Assembly (NCBI GenBank): GCA_012270975.1
Contig: JAAXHH010000013.1
Location: forward strand, 1 to 64,000
DNA length: 64,000 nucleotides
Source of the DNA: Candidatus Latescibacterota bacterium
Lineage (GTDB): Bacteria > JAAXHH01
Direction of reading: 5' to 3'
Below the pieces are notes generated by a model. It ran no database searches. It was not told the DNA's origin and was given only the letters and a program-made list of their open reading frames with translations. Shown piece after piece: positions 44,183 through 52,069 of this stretch (within the stretch, counting starts at the first letter, position 1; the number at the start of each line of letters is the position of its first letter). The position numbers and the translations under genes were made by a program.

Positions 44183-45118
44183 TCATTCCGTCAGCTTGAC
44201 CACCCTGACCGGCATGGTCGCCGGTACGATTCCTCCATCGATGGCGAGTTGCTGTCCCTTTACCGCGGTCAGGAAGGTTACGAATCCCGAGACCAGGTTT
44301 ACGTCGAAGGACGAGCTTTTGAAATAGCAAAGTACGAACGGACGGCGCAGCGGATAGAGCTTCTTGTGTATCTTGTTCGGTTCTTCAAGAATCTTGTTCT
44401 GAGTAGGCAGTATGTATTGTCCGCCTTCCTCTTCCGCCACGCGAATGGCCTTGTAGTACCCCATCGTTTGGGGATGGGTCGTCATCAGGAGGCCCGTGAT
44501 TCCGATCGATCCGGGATGGCTGCCGGCCAGACCCGTCAAAATGGCCATCGTGCTGCAGGGATAGACACCGGCGCCGTATTCCGCGTCACCGAGTACGCGT
44601 TCCTGGAAGACTTCGTATGTACCGGAATTCCGATCCCGGACCAGGGGGCGGATCCGAATGTCCCTGCCGCCCACCTCCCGCCAGTTGGTAATCTTTCCCG
44701 TGTAAATGTCCTTCAACTGCCCCACGGTCAGTTCATCGACGGGATTGTCTCCATGAAGGATGACCACGAGGGCGTCGTGGGCTACCGTCCGGGTGACAAA
44801 CTGGCGCTCTCCGGTCGACAGTGCCGCGATCTCCGCCTCGTTCGGCTCTCGAGACATCACCGCCATGCGGCTTCGGCCCTCGGCGAGGTCCACCAGCGCT
44901 TCCCGCGAAGTCGTCCGGCCCACGTCGACGAAGGCTTCGTTGTAAGTCAACTCGAACTTTTGCGCCGAGCTTTCTATGTAGGGAAAGGCGACCTCCGCGC
45001 TGGATACTCTGATGTAACCCTTCGTAGCCGTTTCATCGGGTTCACTGCAACCTGCCGCGAATACGAGACAGGCTGCGGCCATGCACGCTGCCAGGTTTAG
45101 GACCCCGAACTTTTCCAT
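44183..45118 (-). CDS. PstS-like phosphate-binding lipoprotein
   Basis: A periplasmic substrate-binding protein of the PstS family, 311 residues. The lipobox L-V-F-A-A-G-C near residue 24 makes it a lipoprotein. Phosphate-binding motifs are visible as D-R-N-S-G-T-Y-E-V-F and P-G-S-I-G-I-T-G. The gene lies with a TPR protein and TonB motor genes rather than pstCAB, so it may not feed an ABC importer. The 22-bp overlap with the small membrane protein upstream indicates coupling. The ligand may be phosphate, but a binding test would be needed. Confidence 0.87.
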   Translation of the reverse strand: MEKFGVLNLAACMAAACLVFAAGCSEPDETATKGYIRVSSAEVAFPYIESSAQKFELTYNEAFVDVGRTTSREALVDLAEGRSRMAVMSREPNEAEIAALSTGERQFVTRTVAHDALVVILHGDNPVDELTVGQLKDIYTGKITNWREVGGRDIRIRPLVRDRNSGTYEVFQERVLGDAEYGAGVYPCSTMAILTGLAGSHPGSIGITGLLMTTHPQTMGYYKAIRVAEEEGGQYILPTQNKILEEPNKIHKKLYPLRRPFVLCYFKSSSFDVNLVSGFVTFLTAVKGQQLAIDGGIVPATMPVRVVKLTE

Positions 45119-45405
45119 GAATCATCCTCTAGGATCGAGCGGGTTTCCTGGGTCCTCTTTTCGGAATAATAGGCCGAAAAGAACCTGAAAACCCCGTACA
45201 GGATGAGCACACTGCCGAAGACCAGTCTCAACTGTTCCGTCTGAATGAAGACTGTCAGGAGGTTTCCGGTCACGACCAGTACGCCGATAACGACCATCGC
45301 CACCGCAACCAGGTAGCCGAGGAATTGCCGAAATGACGTGATACGGATCATACGCGGGCGAGACGGAATCCAGCGTGCGGGCGTTACCGGCGCATTTTCG
45401 TTCAT
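45097..45405 (-). CDS. Small two-helix membrane protein
   Basis: About 102 residues from the ATG at 45405 (M-N-E-N-A-P-V-T-P-A-R-W). Two transmembrane segments (L-V-A-V-A-M-V-V-I-G-V-L-V-V-T-G and L-V-F-G-S-V-L-I-L-Y-G-V-F-R-F-F) are followed by a short charged tail. No named family. It precedes and overlaps the PstS-like gene, so it belongs to that operon. A longer start at 45522 lies only about 10 nt after the predicted transcription start and lacks a Shine-Dalgarno. Confidence 0.65.
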   Translation of the reverse strand: MNENAPVTPARWIPSRPRMIRITSFRQFLGYLVAVAMVVIGVLVVTGNLLTVFIQTEQLRLVFGSVLILYGVFRFFSAYYSEKRTQETRSILEDDSWKSSGS

Positions 45406-45538
45406 TAATTCACCGCAGAATACGACCGACGAAACCACCTTGTCCAGCCCTGTGCGGCAACGACTTCGATTCATCAGCGGCCAGGCAGGGAAATTCAGGA
45501 TTCCAAGGGTCGCGGTTTCCATTTGTTTCGATTCTATC

Positions 45539-45567
45539 TAAATAAACGCAGCAGTCCTGATTGTCAA
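45539..45567 (-). promoter_or_regulatory. Promoter of PstS-TPR-Exb-TonB operon
   Basis: Minus strand TTGACA (45567-45562), 17-bp spacer, TATTTA (45544-45539). The perfect -35 makes it a good constitutive-type promoter. About 45-60 bp upstream lie repeated TGACG motifs (45610-45653) that could be activator or repressor sites. Confidence 0.6.
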
Positions 45568-45639
45568 GAAAAAGTTATGGCTGTTTGATGCGTTTCAGAT
45601 GACCGTAAAGTGACGTTTTCGTCACATGACGGTCCGCGT

Positions 45640-46092
45640 CTAGTGACGGTCCGAGGCGCGCTCGCAGAGTTCGATCAGCACCCCGTTCGCGCTTCGGGGG
45701 TGGACGAAGGCGACCCGCGCGCCGCCGGCCCCCGTGCGCGGCGTTTCGTCGATCAGCCGGAATCCCTGCTCGCGCAGGACCCCCAGCGCTTCTTCCACGT
45801 CGTCGACCTCGAAGGCTACGTGATGTACGCCCTCGCCGCGCTTCTCGATGAAACGGGCCACCGGGCTCTCCGGGTCCGTCGCCTCCAGGAGTTCCACCCG
45901 GGTATCGCCTATGGGGAGAAAAGCCACGTTAACGTGGTCGATTTCCACCGTTTCCCGGCCTTGCAATGGCAATCCGAGGGCATCGTGATAGAGGCGCAGC
46001 GCTTCGTCCAGGTTCCGCACCGCGATTCCAATGTGCGCGATCCGTGCGGTCCGTGCAGACCGGGCGATTCTGTGCGGAAGTTCTCCCGACAT
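45640..46092 (-). CDS. mce: Methylmalonyl-CoA epimerase
   Basis: A VOC-fold metal enzyme that interconverts the R and S forms of methylmalonyl-CoA. The 150 residues show the metal-ligand pattern H-I-G-I-A-V (His), R-V-E-L-L-E (Glu), V-H-H-V-A-F-E-V (His) and a closing V-L-I-E-L-C-E. The ATG at 46092 has AGGAG upstream. The N-terminal twelve residues H-R-I-A-R-S-A-R-T-A-R-I show tripeptide periodicity. It lies just after the mutase gene, supporting the function. Confidence 0.93.
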   Translation of the reverse strand: MSGELPHRIARSARTARIAHIGIAVRNLDEALRLYHDALGLPLQGRETVEIDHVNVAFLPIGDTRVELLEATDPESPVARFIEKRGEGVHHVAFEVDDVEEALGVLREQGFRLIDETPRTGAGGARVAFVHPRSANGVLIELCERASDRH

Positions 46093-46162
46093 GGTATAAG
46101 GGTCTCCTGGTACACGGCCGACGATACGAGTGGCCGGCACCGGGCCGGCTCCGGTTGATGCG

Positions 46163-47836
46163 TCAGAAACGCTCGGGTCTTCGGTATTCTCCAAATACGC
46201 CGCGGAGCGTATCGCAGATTTCACCCAGCGTCGCCCGCTGGCGCACGGCATCGATGATCAGCGGCATCAGGTTGTCTTCGGTACGGGCCGCCGATTCCAG
46301 GACCCGAAGCGCCCGCGCCGCGGCCTGCCCGTCCCGTGCCCGCCTGAACGCGCGGACCCTTTCGACCTGGCGGACTTCGATGGCGGGATCGATGGGAAAA
46401 GGCGCAGGTCCCTGCTCCTCGGCGTCGGTGAAGCGGTTTACCCCGACGATGATCTGTTCTTCCCGCTCGACGGCCATCTGGTAAGCATAGGCGCTGCGAC
46501 TGATCTCCTCCTGGGGAAAACCCGCTTCGATGGCGCCCAGGGCGCCTCCGAACTCGTCGATTCGCTCCAGGTAGGCCATGGCCGCCTTTTCGATCTCGCC
46601 GGTCAGCGCTTCCACGAAGTAGGATCCGGCAAAGGGATCCACCGTGTCGGCCACCCCGGTCTCGTGGGCGATGACCTGCTGTGTCCTCAGGGCGAGTGTC
46701 GCCGCCGATTCGGACGGCAGGGCGAGCGCTTCGTCGAGGCTGTTGGTATGGAGGGACTGCGTGCCGCCGCACACCGCCGCCAGGGCCTGCAGCGCCACCC
46801 GGACGACGTTGTTCTCCGGTTGCTGCGCGGTCAGCGTCGATCCGCCGGTCTGGGTATGGAACCTGAGTTGCCAGGACCGGGGGTTCTTCGCTCCTACCCG
46901 TTCCCGCATCAGCCGGGCCCACAGCCGCCGGGCCGCGCGGAACTTGGCCACCTCTTCGAAGAACTGGTTGTGGGCGTTGAAGAAGAACGAGAGCTGGGGC
47001 GCAAAGGCGTCGACGTCGACGCCCGCGTCCATCACCGCCTTCACGTACCCCAGCCCGTTGGCGAGGGTGAAGGCGACCTCCTGCACGGCCGTGGCTCCCG
47101 CTTCCCGGATGTGGTACCCGCTGATGCTGATGGGATTCCATTTCGGCATGCTGTCGGCGCAGAAACGGATGAGGTCGGTGGCCAGGCGCAGAGAGGGACC
47201 CGGCGGGTAGATGAAGGTGCCCCTGGCGATGTATTCCTTGAGAATGTCGTTCTGGACCGTGCCCGCGAGGCGTTCCAGCGGAATGCCGCGCTCCTCGGCC
47301 ACGGCCGCGTAGAGCGCCACGAGCACCGTGGCCGTGGCGTTGATGGTGAGCGATGTGCTGACGGTCTCCTGCGGAATGTCATCGAACAGGGTCCGCATGT
47401 CGTCGATGGTGGAGATCGCCACGCCCGTGCGGCCCACCTCGCCGGCCACCGTGGGATGATCGGAATCGTAGCCGATCTGGGTGGGCAGGTCGAAGGCCAC
47501 GGAGAGCCCGGTCTGTCCCTGGGACAGCAGGTACCGGTAGCGGGCGTTGGTTTCTTCGGCCGAACCGAACCCCGCGTACTGACGCATCGTCCAGAGCCGG
47601 CCGCGGTACATGGTCGGGCGGATTCCCCGGGTAAAGGGGTACTGGCCCGGGTCCCCGATATCGGCGTCCGGATCGATGTCCGCCGTGTCCTCGGGCGTGT
47701 ACAGCCTCTTTACGGGAATACCGGAGCCGGTCTCGAACCGCTCGCGGCGTTCGGGCAGCCGTTCCAGTGCCGGTTCGAGTTTTTTCTTCTCCCATTCCTT
47801 CCGGGCTTTTGCCAGGGCTTCGTTGCCAGCATCCAT
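46163..47836 (-). CDS. mutA: Methylmalonyl-CoA mutase, large (catalytic) subunit of the split type
   Basis: The TIM-barrel catalytic subunit that rearranges methylmalonyl-CoA and succinyl-CoA through B12. The 557 residues begin R-L-Y-T-P-E-D and show [22 protein letters not shown] and [12 protein letters not shown]. The protein lacks the C-terminal B12-binding domain (no D-x-H-x-x-G), as expected for the archaeal/split type with a separate small subunit. Neither that subunit nor the chaperone MeaB is in the window. It is 70 bp upstream of the epimerase in the same direction. It implies propionate or odd-chain metabolism. Confidence 0.94.
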   Translation of the reverse strand: MDAGNEALAKARKEWEKKKLEPALERLPERRERFETGSGIPVKRLYTPEDTADIDPDADIGDPGQYPFTRGIRPTMYRGRLWTMRQYAGFGSAEETNARYRYLLSQGQTGLSVAFDLPTQIGYDSDHPTVAGEVGRTGVAISTIDDMRTLFDDIPQETVSTSLTINATATVLVALYAAVAEERGIPLERLAGTVQNDILKEYIARGTFIYPPGPSLRLATDLIRFCADSMPKWNPISISGYHIREAGATAVQEVAFTLANGLGYVKAVMDAGVDVDAFAPQLSFFFNAHNQFFEEVAKFRAARRLWARLMRERVGAKNPRSWQLRFHTQTGGSTLTAQQPENNVVRVALQALAAVCGGTQSLHTNSLDEALALPSESAATLALRTQQVIAHETGVADTVDPFAGSYFVEALTGEIEKAAMAYLERIDEFGGALGAIEAGFPQEEISRSAYAYQMAVEREEQIIVGVNRFTDAEEQGPAPFPIDPAIEVRQVERVRAFRRARDGQAAARALRVLESAARTEDNLMPLIIDAVRQRATLGEICDTLRGVFGEYRRPERF

Positions 47837-47986
47837 GACCGGGGCATCCGCGTTGCAGACGGGTGGAAGGGTTGATGAACGAGCCCTGAAATCTACACCG
47901 GAATCACCCGGAAGTCAACGGGTTTGCGGGGTCGGTGGTCGGGCTTTGCGGCCGACCATTCAGGGAGAGGATGCCGGGCGCCACAA

Positions 47987-48046
47987 GCAACATCCCGCCG
48001 CTGTTGTAACCGGTGCGCCGATTGTCCGGTTACCGCGGGATGTTGC
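47987..48046. repeat. 60-bp interrupted inverted repeat
   Basis: Outer arms GCAACATCCCGC (47987-47998) and GCGGGATGTTGC (48035-48046), inner arms GTAACCGG (48006-48013) and CCGGTTAC (48026-48033). It overlaps the last codons of the coiled-coil gene, which stops at 48030. It could be a terminator or a small mobile repeat; no T-run is visible. Confidence 0.7.
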
Positions 48047-48437
48047 GGTCATTGTTCGTTTCCTTCGGGCTGGCTGGCGGAGTTTCGCGATCCGGAACGG
48101 CAGCAGGTATACCCAAATGCCCTTCGATACGAGAAAGTCTGGTGTTCATACGAAAAAGTCTGGTGTTTATTTCAGCTATTTTCTGATCGATGACTTGCAG
48201 TCGATTCTCAATATGGGTTACTAACGCCTCAAAACGCCTGTCCATCGCCTCGAAACGATTATCCATCGCCTCGAAACGATTATCCATCGCCTCGAAACGA
48301 TTATCCATCGCCTCGAAACGATTATCTATCGCCTCGAAACGGCTGTTCATGGTTTGCAGTCCCGTGAAGAAAACAACAAGGATCGTCAATATCGTTCCGA
48401 CGAACCCCCCGAGCATGATCCAATCCTTGCGCTCCAC
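48030..48437 (-). CDS. Membrane-anchored heptad-repeat coiled-coil protein
   Basis: About 135 residues from a GTG at 48437, chosen because GGAGA lies 7 nt upstream; the ATG at 48497 would add 20 residues. One transmembrane helix (L-G-G-F-V-G-T-I-L-T-I-L-V-V-F-F) is followed by six heptads R-F-E-A-M-D-N coded by nearly identical 21-bp units (48225-48350), then a less regular coiled coil (I-E-N-R-L-Q-V-I-D-Q-K-I) and a polar tail. Function unknown; such proteins occur in many bacteria as 'coiled-coil, DUF1640-like'. The tail codons fall in a 60-bp inverted repeat. Confidence 0.7.
   Translation of the reverse strand: MERKDWIMLGGFVGTILTILVVFFTGLQTMNSRFEAIDNRFEAMDNRFEAMDNRFEAMDNRFEAMDRRFEALVTHIENRLQVIDQKIAEINTRLFRMNTRLSRIEGHLGIPAAVPDRETPPASPKETNNDRNIPR
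48225..48350. repeat. Six tandem 21-bp units
   Basis: Unit CGCCTCGAAACGATTATCCAT (three identical copies, 48246-48308) flanked by three variants. In frame with the coiled-coil gene, each unit encoding one heptad. Confidence 0.95.
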
Positions 48438-48612
48438 TGTTTTCTCCGGGATTGTGAATGGATGTAGGCAGCGAGATCGAGCATACGATCCCTTCATCTA
48501 ATGTACTAGCCGTGACAGCGTACGGATATCTCGTAAGAAAAACAATTTAAAGGTAAAAAACGACCAGGTGGAAATCGCCTTCGGAACGCCTGGCCCCTGA
48601 ACGCCTGAACGC

Positions 48613-49172
48613 CTAGGATCCGGCCAGGCCCAGCGCCTCCGCCTCGCCCTGCATGGCCTCGATGACTTGGGCGATATGATCGGCCAGGTCGAGCCTCAGG
48701 CTTTCGGCGCCTTCCGTGATGTCCTCCCTGGACACAGCGCGGGCGAAGGCCACCGCCTTCATTTTCTTGCGGACGGAACGGACTTTCACCTCGTGTATGC
48801 GCCGGAGGGCCGCACGAGGGCGACGGCGGTGATGAATCCCACGAGTTCGTCGACGGCGAAGAGCGTCTTGTCCATCAGGCTGCGGCGTTCGAGTCCGAGG
48901 TAGGTGGCGTGGGACTTGATGGCGTAGATGACGTCCTCGGGATATCCCTGTTCCTCCAGGATCGCCGCTCCGCGCATGGGGTGGTCCTTCGGGTCGGGGG
49001 TTGCTTCGTAGTCGAAATCGTGCAGCAGGCCCACGATGCCCCATTTCTCCTCGTCCTCGCCGTACTTCCGTGCGTAGTGCCGCATGGCCGCCTCTACGCC
49101 AAGAGCATGTTTACGCAGGCTGTCCGTCTTCGTATGCTCGTGCAGTAATTTCAGCGCGTCTTCGCGGTTCAC
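48613..49172 (-). pseudogene. HD-domain hydrolase gene with a frameshift
   Basis: An HD-fold phosphohydrolase-like gene starting at GTG 49172 with AGGAA upstream. The first 120 codons give the HD domain (L-L-H-D-F-D-Y-E-A-T, H-P-M-R-G-A, I-K-S-H-A) and V-D-E-L-V-G-F-I-T-A-V-A-L-V-R-P-S. The frame then leaves homology (G-A-Y-T-R-stop at 48786). The expected continuation, I-H-E-V-K-V-R-S-V-R-K-K-M-K to the end at 48613, is in the adjoining frame. One base appears to be missing between about 48795 and 48815. The total span of 560 nt is 3n+2, which agrees. It could be a true pseudogene, programmed frameshift, or sequencing error; the rest is well conserved, which favours an error or recent mutation. 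Confidence 0.8.
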
Positions 49173-49309
49173 ATCGATTCCTTTCGGTTCGTGGCTTTGC
49201 CGGGACCGGACGAAGCGATTTCCGTCAGTCGATTATCAGGTTTGTCGGGTCGAGTGATTGGGCCAGACGGCCCGGAATGCTGAATCGTGACGGGACACCG
49301 TAACCGGGG

Positions 49310-51250
49310 TTACCGGACAAGGGCCCGGCCATAGTAGTACGGCAGGGCCTGGGCGGAAGGACGGTAGGACCAGGCCAGGCGGGCTTTTCCGATATTGGCG
49401 CCCGGACCGGCGTCGGCTTCGTCCCCGTCGTATATGACCAGGTTGAAGCCGATGGTCTCTCCCGCCGAAGGCGCGGTACCGCCGGGCATGTCGGACCAGG
49501 GAATGGCGGTCTCGATGATATAGCCGCTTCCGGTGAACCTGGACGCCACCCGCATACCCGGCGCGGTCTTCTCGATCACGCCCTGCCGGGCGTCGGCGTC
49601 CCGGGCGGCCCGGGGCTCGCGGCCCGCCGTGGTGCCTGGGAAGATGCCCGCCTTGAATACCGTCAGCGTGTTGTCGCTCCGGCCGGATGGATCGACACAG
49701 ATCTCCACGGCATCGGAACGCCAGTGTCCCTTGACGTCGTCCGGGGCGATATTGCAGACCACCACGTCGTCCCGCACGTCCACGGCCACGTACAGGTTTT
49801 CCTGGTCGTAGGCGACCCGGAACTCCGCGCTGCAGTCGGCATCGCCGCCCGGCACGGAACCCGACCAGATGTGGTCCGAAGAAACGGCGTGGGTTTCGAT
49901 CCCGTCCCAGTCGGCAAGATCACCGTCGATCCGCGGAGGTCCGGTCGCCGGCGCGAGATCCATGACCGGCAACACGTCGATCATCCCGCTGCCTGCTACG
50001 GTCAGCCCTCCCGAGGAGGTCGACAGCCGCACCGGGTAGCTTCCCTGCTCAACGTGACTCGGTACATGGACAGTAAATGGAACGGTCGCCCTGTCTTTCC
50101 CCGGTACCTCGTACTCCGCCTCCAGTGGACCATCCGCCCACCCATCCGGCAGATCAAGCGTCACCCGGCCAGCCGTGGCCGGCTGCCTCCGGCTGCTCAC
50201 CTCGGCCTCCAGGGTACCGGTCATGCCCGAACCGATAGACAGCGCGGAGGGCAACAGGTCCGCGACCCACGATACCTGGTGATCTTCGGCCCAGCGACGG
50301 TACCGGACGATGTCAGAACGGGGCACCATGCCGATGGACAACGGTTCCGTCAAAGGCGGTGGACCCAGCACGACTCCGGTGTCGCGGGGACCTTCGAGGC
50401 CCCCCAGGAGGGTCTTGAGGCCTTTCGGCGAAGGCGGTACGAGGGTCTTGACCAGCAGGAACGACTCCGCCCCCGCACTGCGCGGCGGAACCGTGGCCCT
50501 TCGGTCGAAACCCTGCGACCTGAAGTTGCGCAACGCCAGGGACTTGATCTCAGCGTAGCTGAGAAACCTGCTGGGCGAAATGTCGCCCGTAGGAATGAAA
50601 ATGGCTCCAAGCCGTCGGGAATTGTAGTACAGTTTCACCGGCTGCCATGTACGCAGATACTCGTCGTCGATCTGTTCCGGAAACTGTTCGGGTTCCGCCG
50701 CGGCGGTGAAGGCCTCCGTGGCGAGCCGGGCCGCCACCTGGTGATGTCCGTGGGTGCCCGGGCCGGGCCACATGGTCACGATGACGTCCGGCCGGAGCAG
50801 CCGGACCAGCCGCACGATCTTGCCCAGCGTGTCCTCGTAGCCCCACACGTCGTACGTGGCCTTGTCGCTCAGCGTGTAAAAGAAATCGGTCTTGTTCAGG
50901 AAGTAGACCAGGTCCACCCCGTATTCGGCCGCGGACCGTCGGATCTCGGCTTCCCGCAATATGCCCAGCGAGGGCCCGAGCTCCCGGCCGATGGCATTGC
51001 CGCCGCCCTCGCCGCGCGTGATGAGGACGATGCCCGCCTTTGCTCCCCCGTCGAGGACCTCCCGGGCGAAGGTGGCCGTTACCCCGCTTTCATCGTCGGG
51101 ATGGGCGCCAATGTAGAGCAGGTCGACTTTCAGTAAGTGGTCCGATTGCATCTGTTCGATGGACTGTGCCGCGGCAAAGCCGGACAGCAGGATGGAGACG
51201 AGGAAGACAGCGAACCATCTTCCTGCAAGGAAGCAGGAACCACGCATCAT
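49310..51250 (-). CDS. Secreted PIG-L family deacetylase with C-terminal CBM9-like domain
   Basis: A 646-residue exported protein. Signal peptide R-W-F-A-V-F-L-V-S-I-L-L-S-G-F-A-A-A-Q. The PIG-L/LmbE zinc-deacetylase domain (residues about 35-280) has the motif I-G-A-H-P-D-D-E and the distal T-H-G-H-H-Q. A central NPCBM/Ig-like region leads to a C-terminal domain, P-P-R-I-D-G-D-L-A-D-W-D and A-Y-D-Q-E-N-L-Y-V-A-V-D-V-R-D-D, resembling the family 9 carbohydrate-binding module. Together they suggest removal of N-acetyl groups from a glycan. Start: ATG at 51250, ahead of the signal peptide. It stands alone with a coiled-coil gene upstream. Confidence 0.85.
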   Translation of the reverse strand: MMRGSCFLAGRWFAVFLVSILLSGFAAAQSIEQMQSDHLLKVDLLYIGAHPDDESGVTATFAREVLDGGAKAGIVLITRGEGGGNAIGRELGPSLGILREAEIRRSAAEYGVDLVYFLNKTDFFYTLSDKATYDVWGYEDTLGKIVRLVRLLRPDVIVTMWPGPGTHGHHQVAARLATEAFTAAAEPEQFPEQIDDEYLRTWQPVKLYYNSRRLGAIFIPTGDISPSRFLSYAEIKSLALRNFRSQGFDRRATVPPRSAGAESFLLVKTLVPPSPKGLKTLLGGLEGPRDTGVVLGPPPLTEPLSIGMVPRSDIVRYRRWAEDHQVSWVADLLPSALSIGSGMTGTLEAEVSSRRQPATAGRVTLDLPDGWADGPLEAEYEVPGKDRATVPFTVHVPSHVEQGSYPVRLSTSSGGLTVAGSGMIDVLPVMDLAPATGPPRIDGDLADWDGIETHAVSSDHIWSGSVPGGDADCSAEFRVAYDQENLYVAVDVRDDVVVCNIAPDDVKGHWRSDAVEICVDPSGRSDNTLTVFKAGIFPGTTAGREPRAARDADARQGVIEKTAPGMRVASRFTGSGYIIETAIPWSDMPGGTAPSAGETIGFNLVIYDGDEADAGPGANIGKARLAWSYRPSAQALPYYYGRALVR

Positions 51251-51344
51251 ATCAAGTCTGATCGAAGGAAATGGACGGAACCTGGTTTGAACAGGCAAAC
51301 CCGGTCCTGACCGGCAGAATCCGCGCCGGTGTTCGTGTAACCGC

Positions 51345-51809
51345 TTACGGCAGCAGTTTTAATACGGCAACGGCAAGTGCGACGATAACTCCAACGGTCC
51401 ACCTTAATCCGTTGACGCTCTCCTTTACATCCTCTTTGATTTCTCTGCGGAGATCTCGCAGGTCATCCCTGAAGCTCTTTTGCAGGTCATCACGTGTGGA
51501 TTGTATCCTGTCACCGATGGATTGTATCCTGCCATCCATGGACTGAATCCTGCCATCCATGGACTGTATCTTGCCATCCATGGACTGTATCTTGCCATCC
51601 ATGGATTTGAATCTTTCATTGGTATGCGCGATCACTTTTGCGATCAAATCCCGGATACCCTGCATATCATCGGCGACCTTGGCAAATGATCTCTGCAACG
51701 TGTCGACCAGGTCCTCGTAGTTTGTTTTGATCGCGTCCACGTCTGACTCCAGGGCCGATACCCTTTGATCGATGTCTTCGGTGTGATCTATTACTTGCGG
51801 TTTATTCAA
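51345..51809 (-). CDS. Tail-anchored heptad-repeat coiled-coil protein, TTG start
   Basis: A 154-residue protein from a TTG at 51809 with GGAGG 6 nt upstream; the frame's earlier candidate start at 51836 is also TTG and has no such site. The N-terminal 70 residues are a coiled coil, followed by five repeats I-Q-S-M-D-G-K/R encoded by 21-bp units, a charged helix, and a C-terminal transmembrane helix (V-G-V-I-V-A-L-A-V-A-V-L-K-L-L). The family resembles DUF1640-type proteins. It mirrors the protein at 48030: the same repeat length, but with the membrane segment at the other end. Function unknown. Confidence 0.72.
   Translation of the reverse strand: MNKPQVIDHTEDIDQRVSALESDVDAIKTNYEDLVDTLQRSFAKVADDMQGIRDLIAKVIAHTNERFKSMDGKIQSMDGKIQSMDGRIQSMDGRIQSIGDRIQSTRDDLQKSFRDDLRDLRREIKEDVKESVNGLRWTVGVIVALAVAVLKLLP
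51499..51603. repeat. Five tandem 21-bp units
   Basis: Units such as GACTGTATCTTGCCATCCATG (two identical at 51562-51603) and close variants. In frame, each encodes one heptad (S-M-D-G-x-I-Q) of the coiled-coil gene. Confidence 0.93.
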
Positions 51810-52069
51810 TTTAACCCTCCGTTTTAAATTGTCCAAGGATTACAATCCTGGTCGTCCTCAGACCAGGGCCGCCTTGATGAATGCCGTCTCAAAGGATTTA
51901 GTCGCAAAACATCTGCGTGTTCTCGACTCTTTTCTTTTATTTTCACCATTGTGCTACATAGGATAACCCGGTCGGCCCTCGAGGTTACCTGGTTGTATTG
52001 CAGCGGAATATCCTTTGTGCCTGCCGCCGACGAGGCGACTTTACAGCTTACCAACCGGAGGTTTTCGAC

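Noticed and set aside
48225..48350. CRISPR-like array
   Set aside because: Units are directly adjacent with no spacers and are in frame with a coiled-coil gene; same for 51499-51603.
51847..51867. CCTGGTC/GACCAGG hairpin upstream of the coiled-coil gene
   Set aside because: Could be a leader structure but has no support from position or conservation; 7-bp stems occur by chance in such GC-rich sequence.
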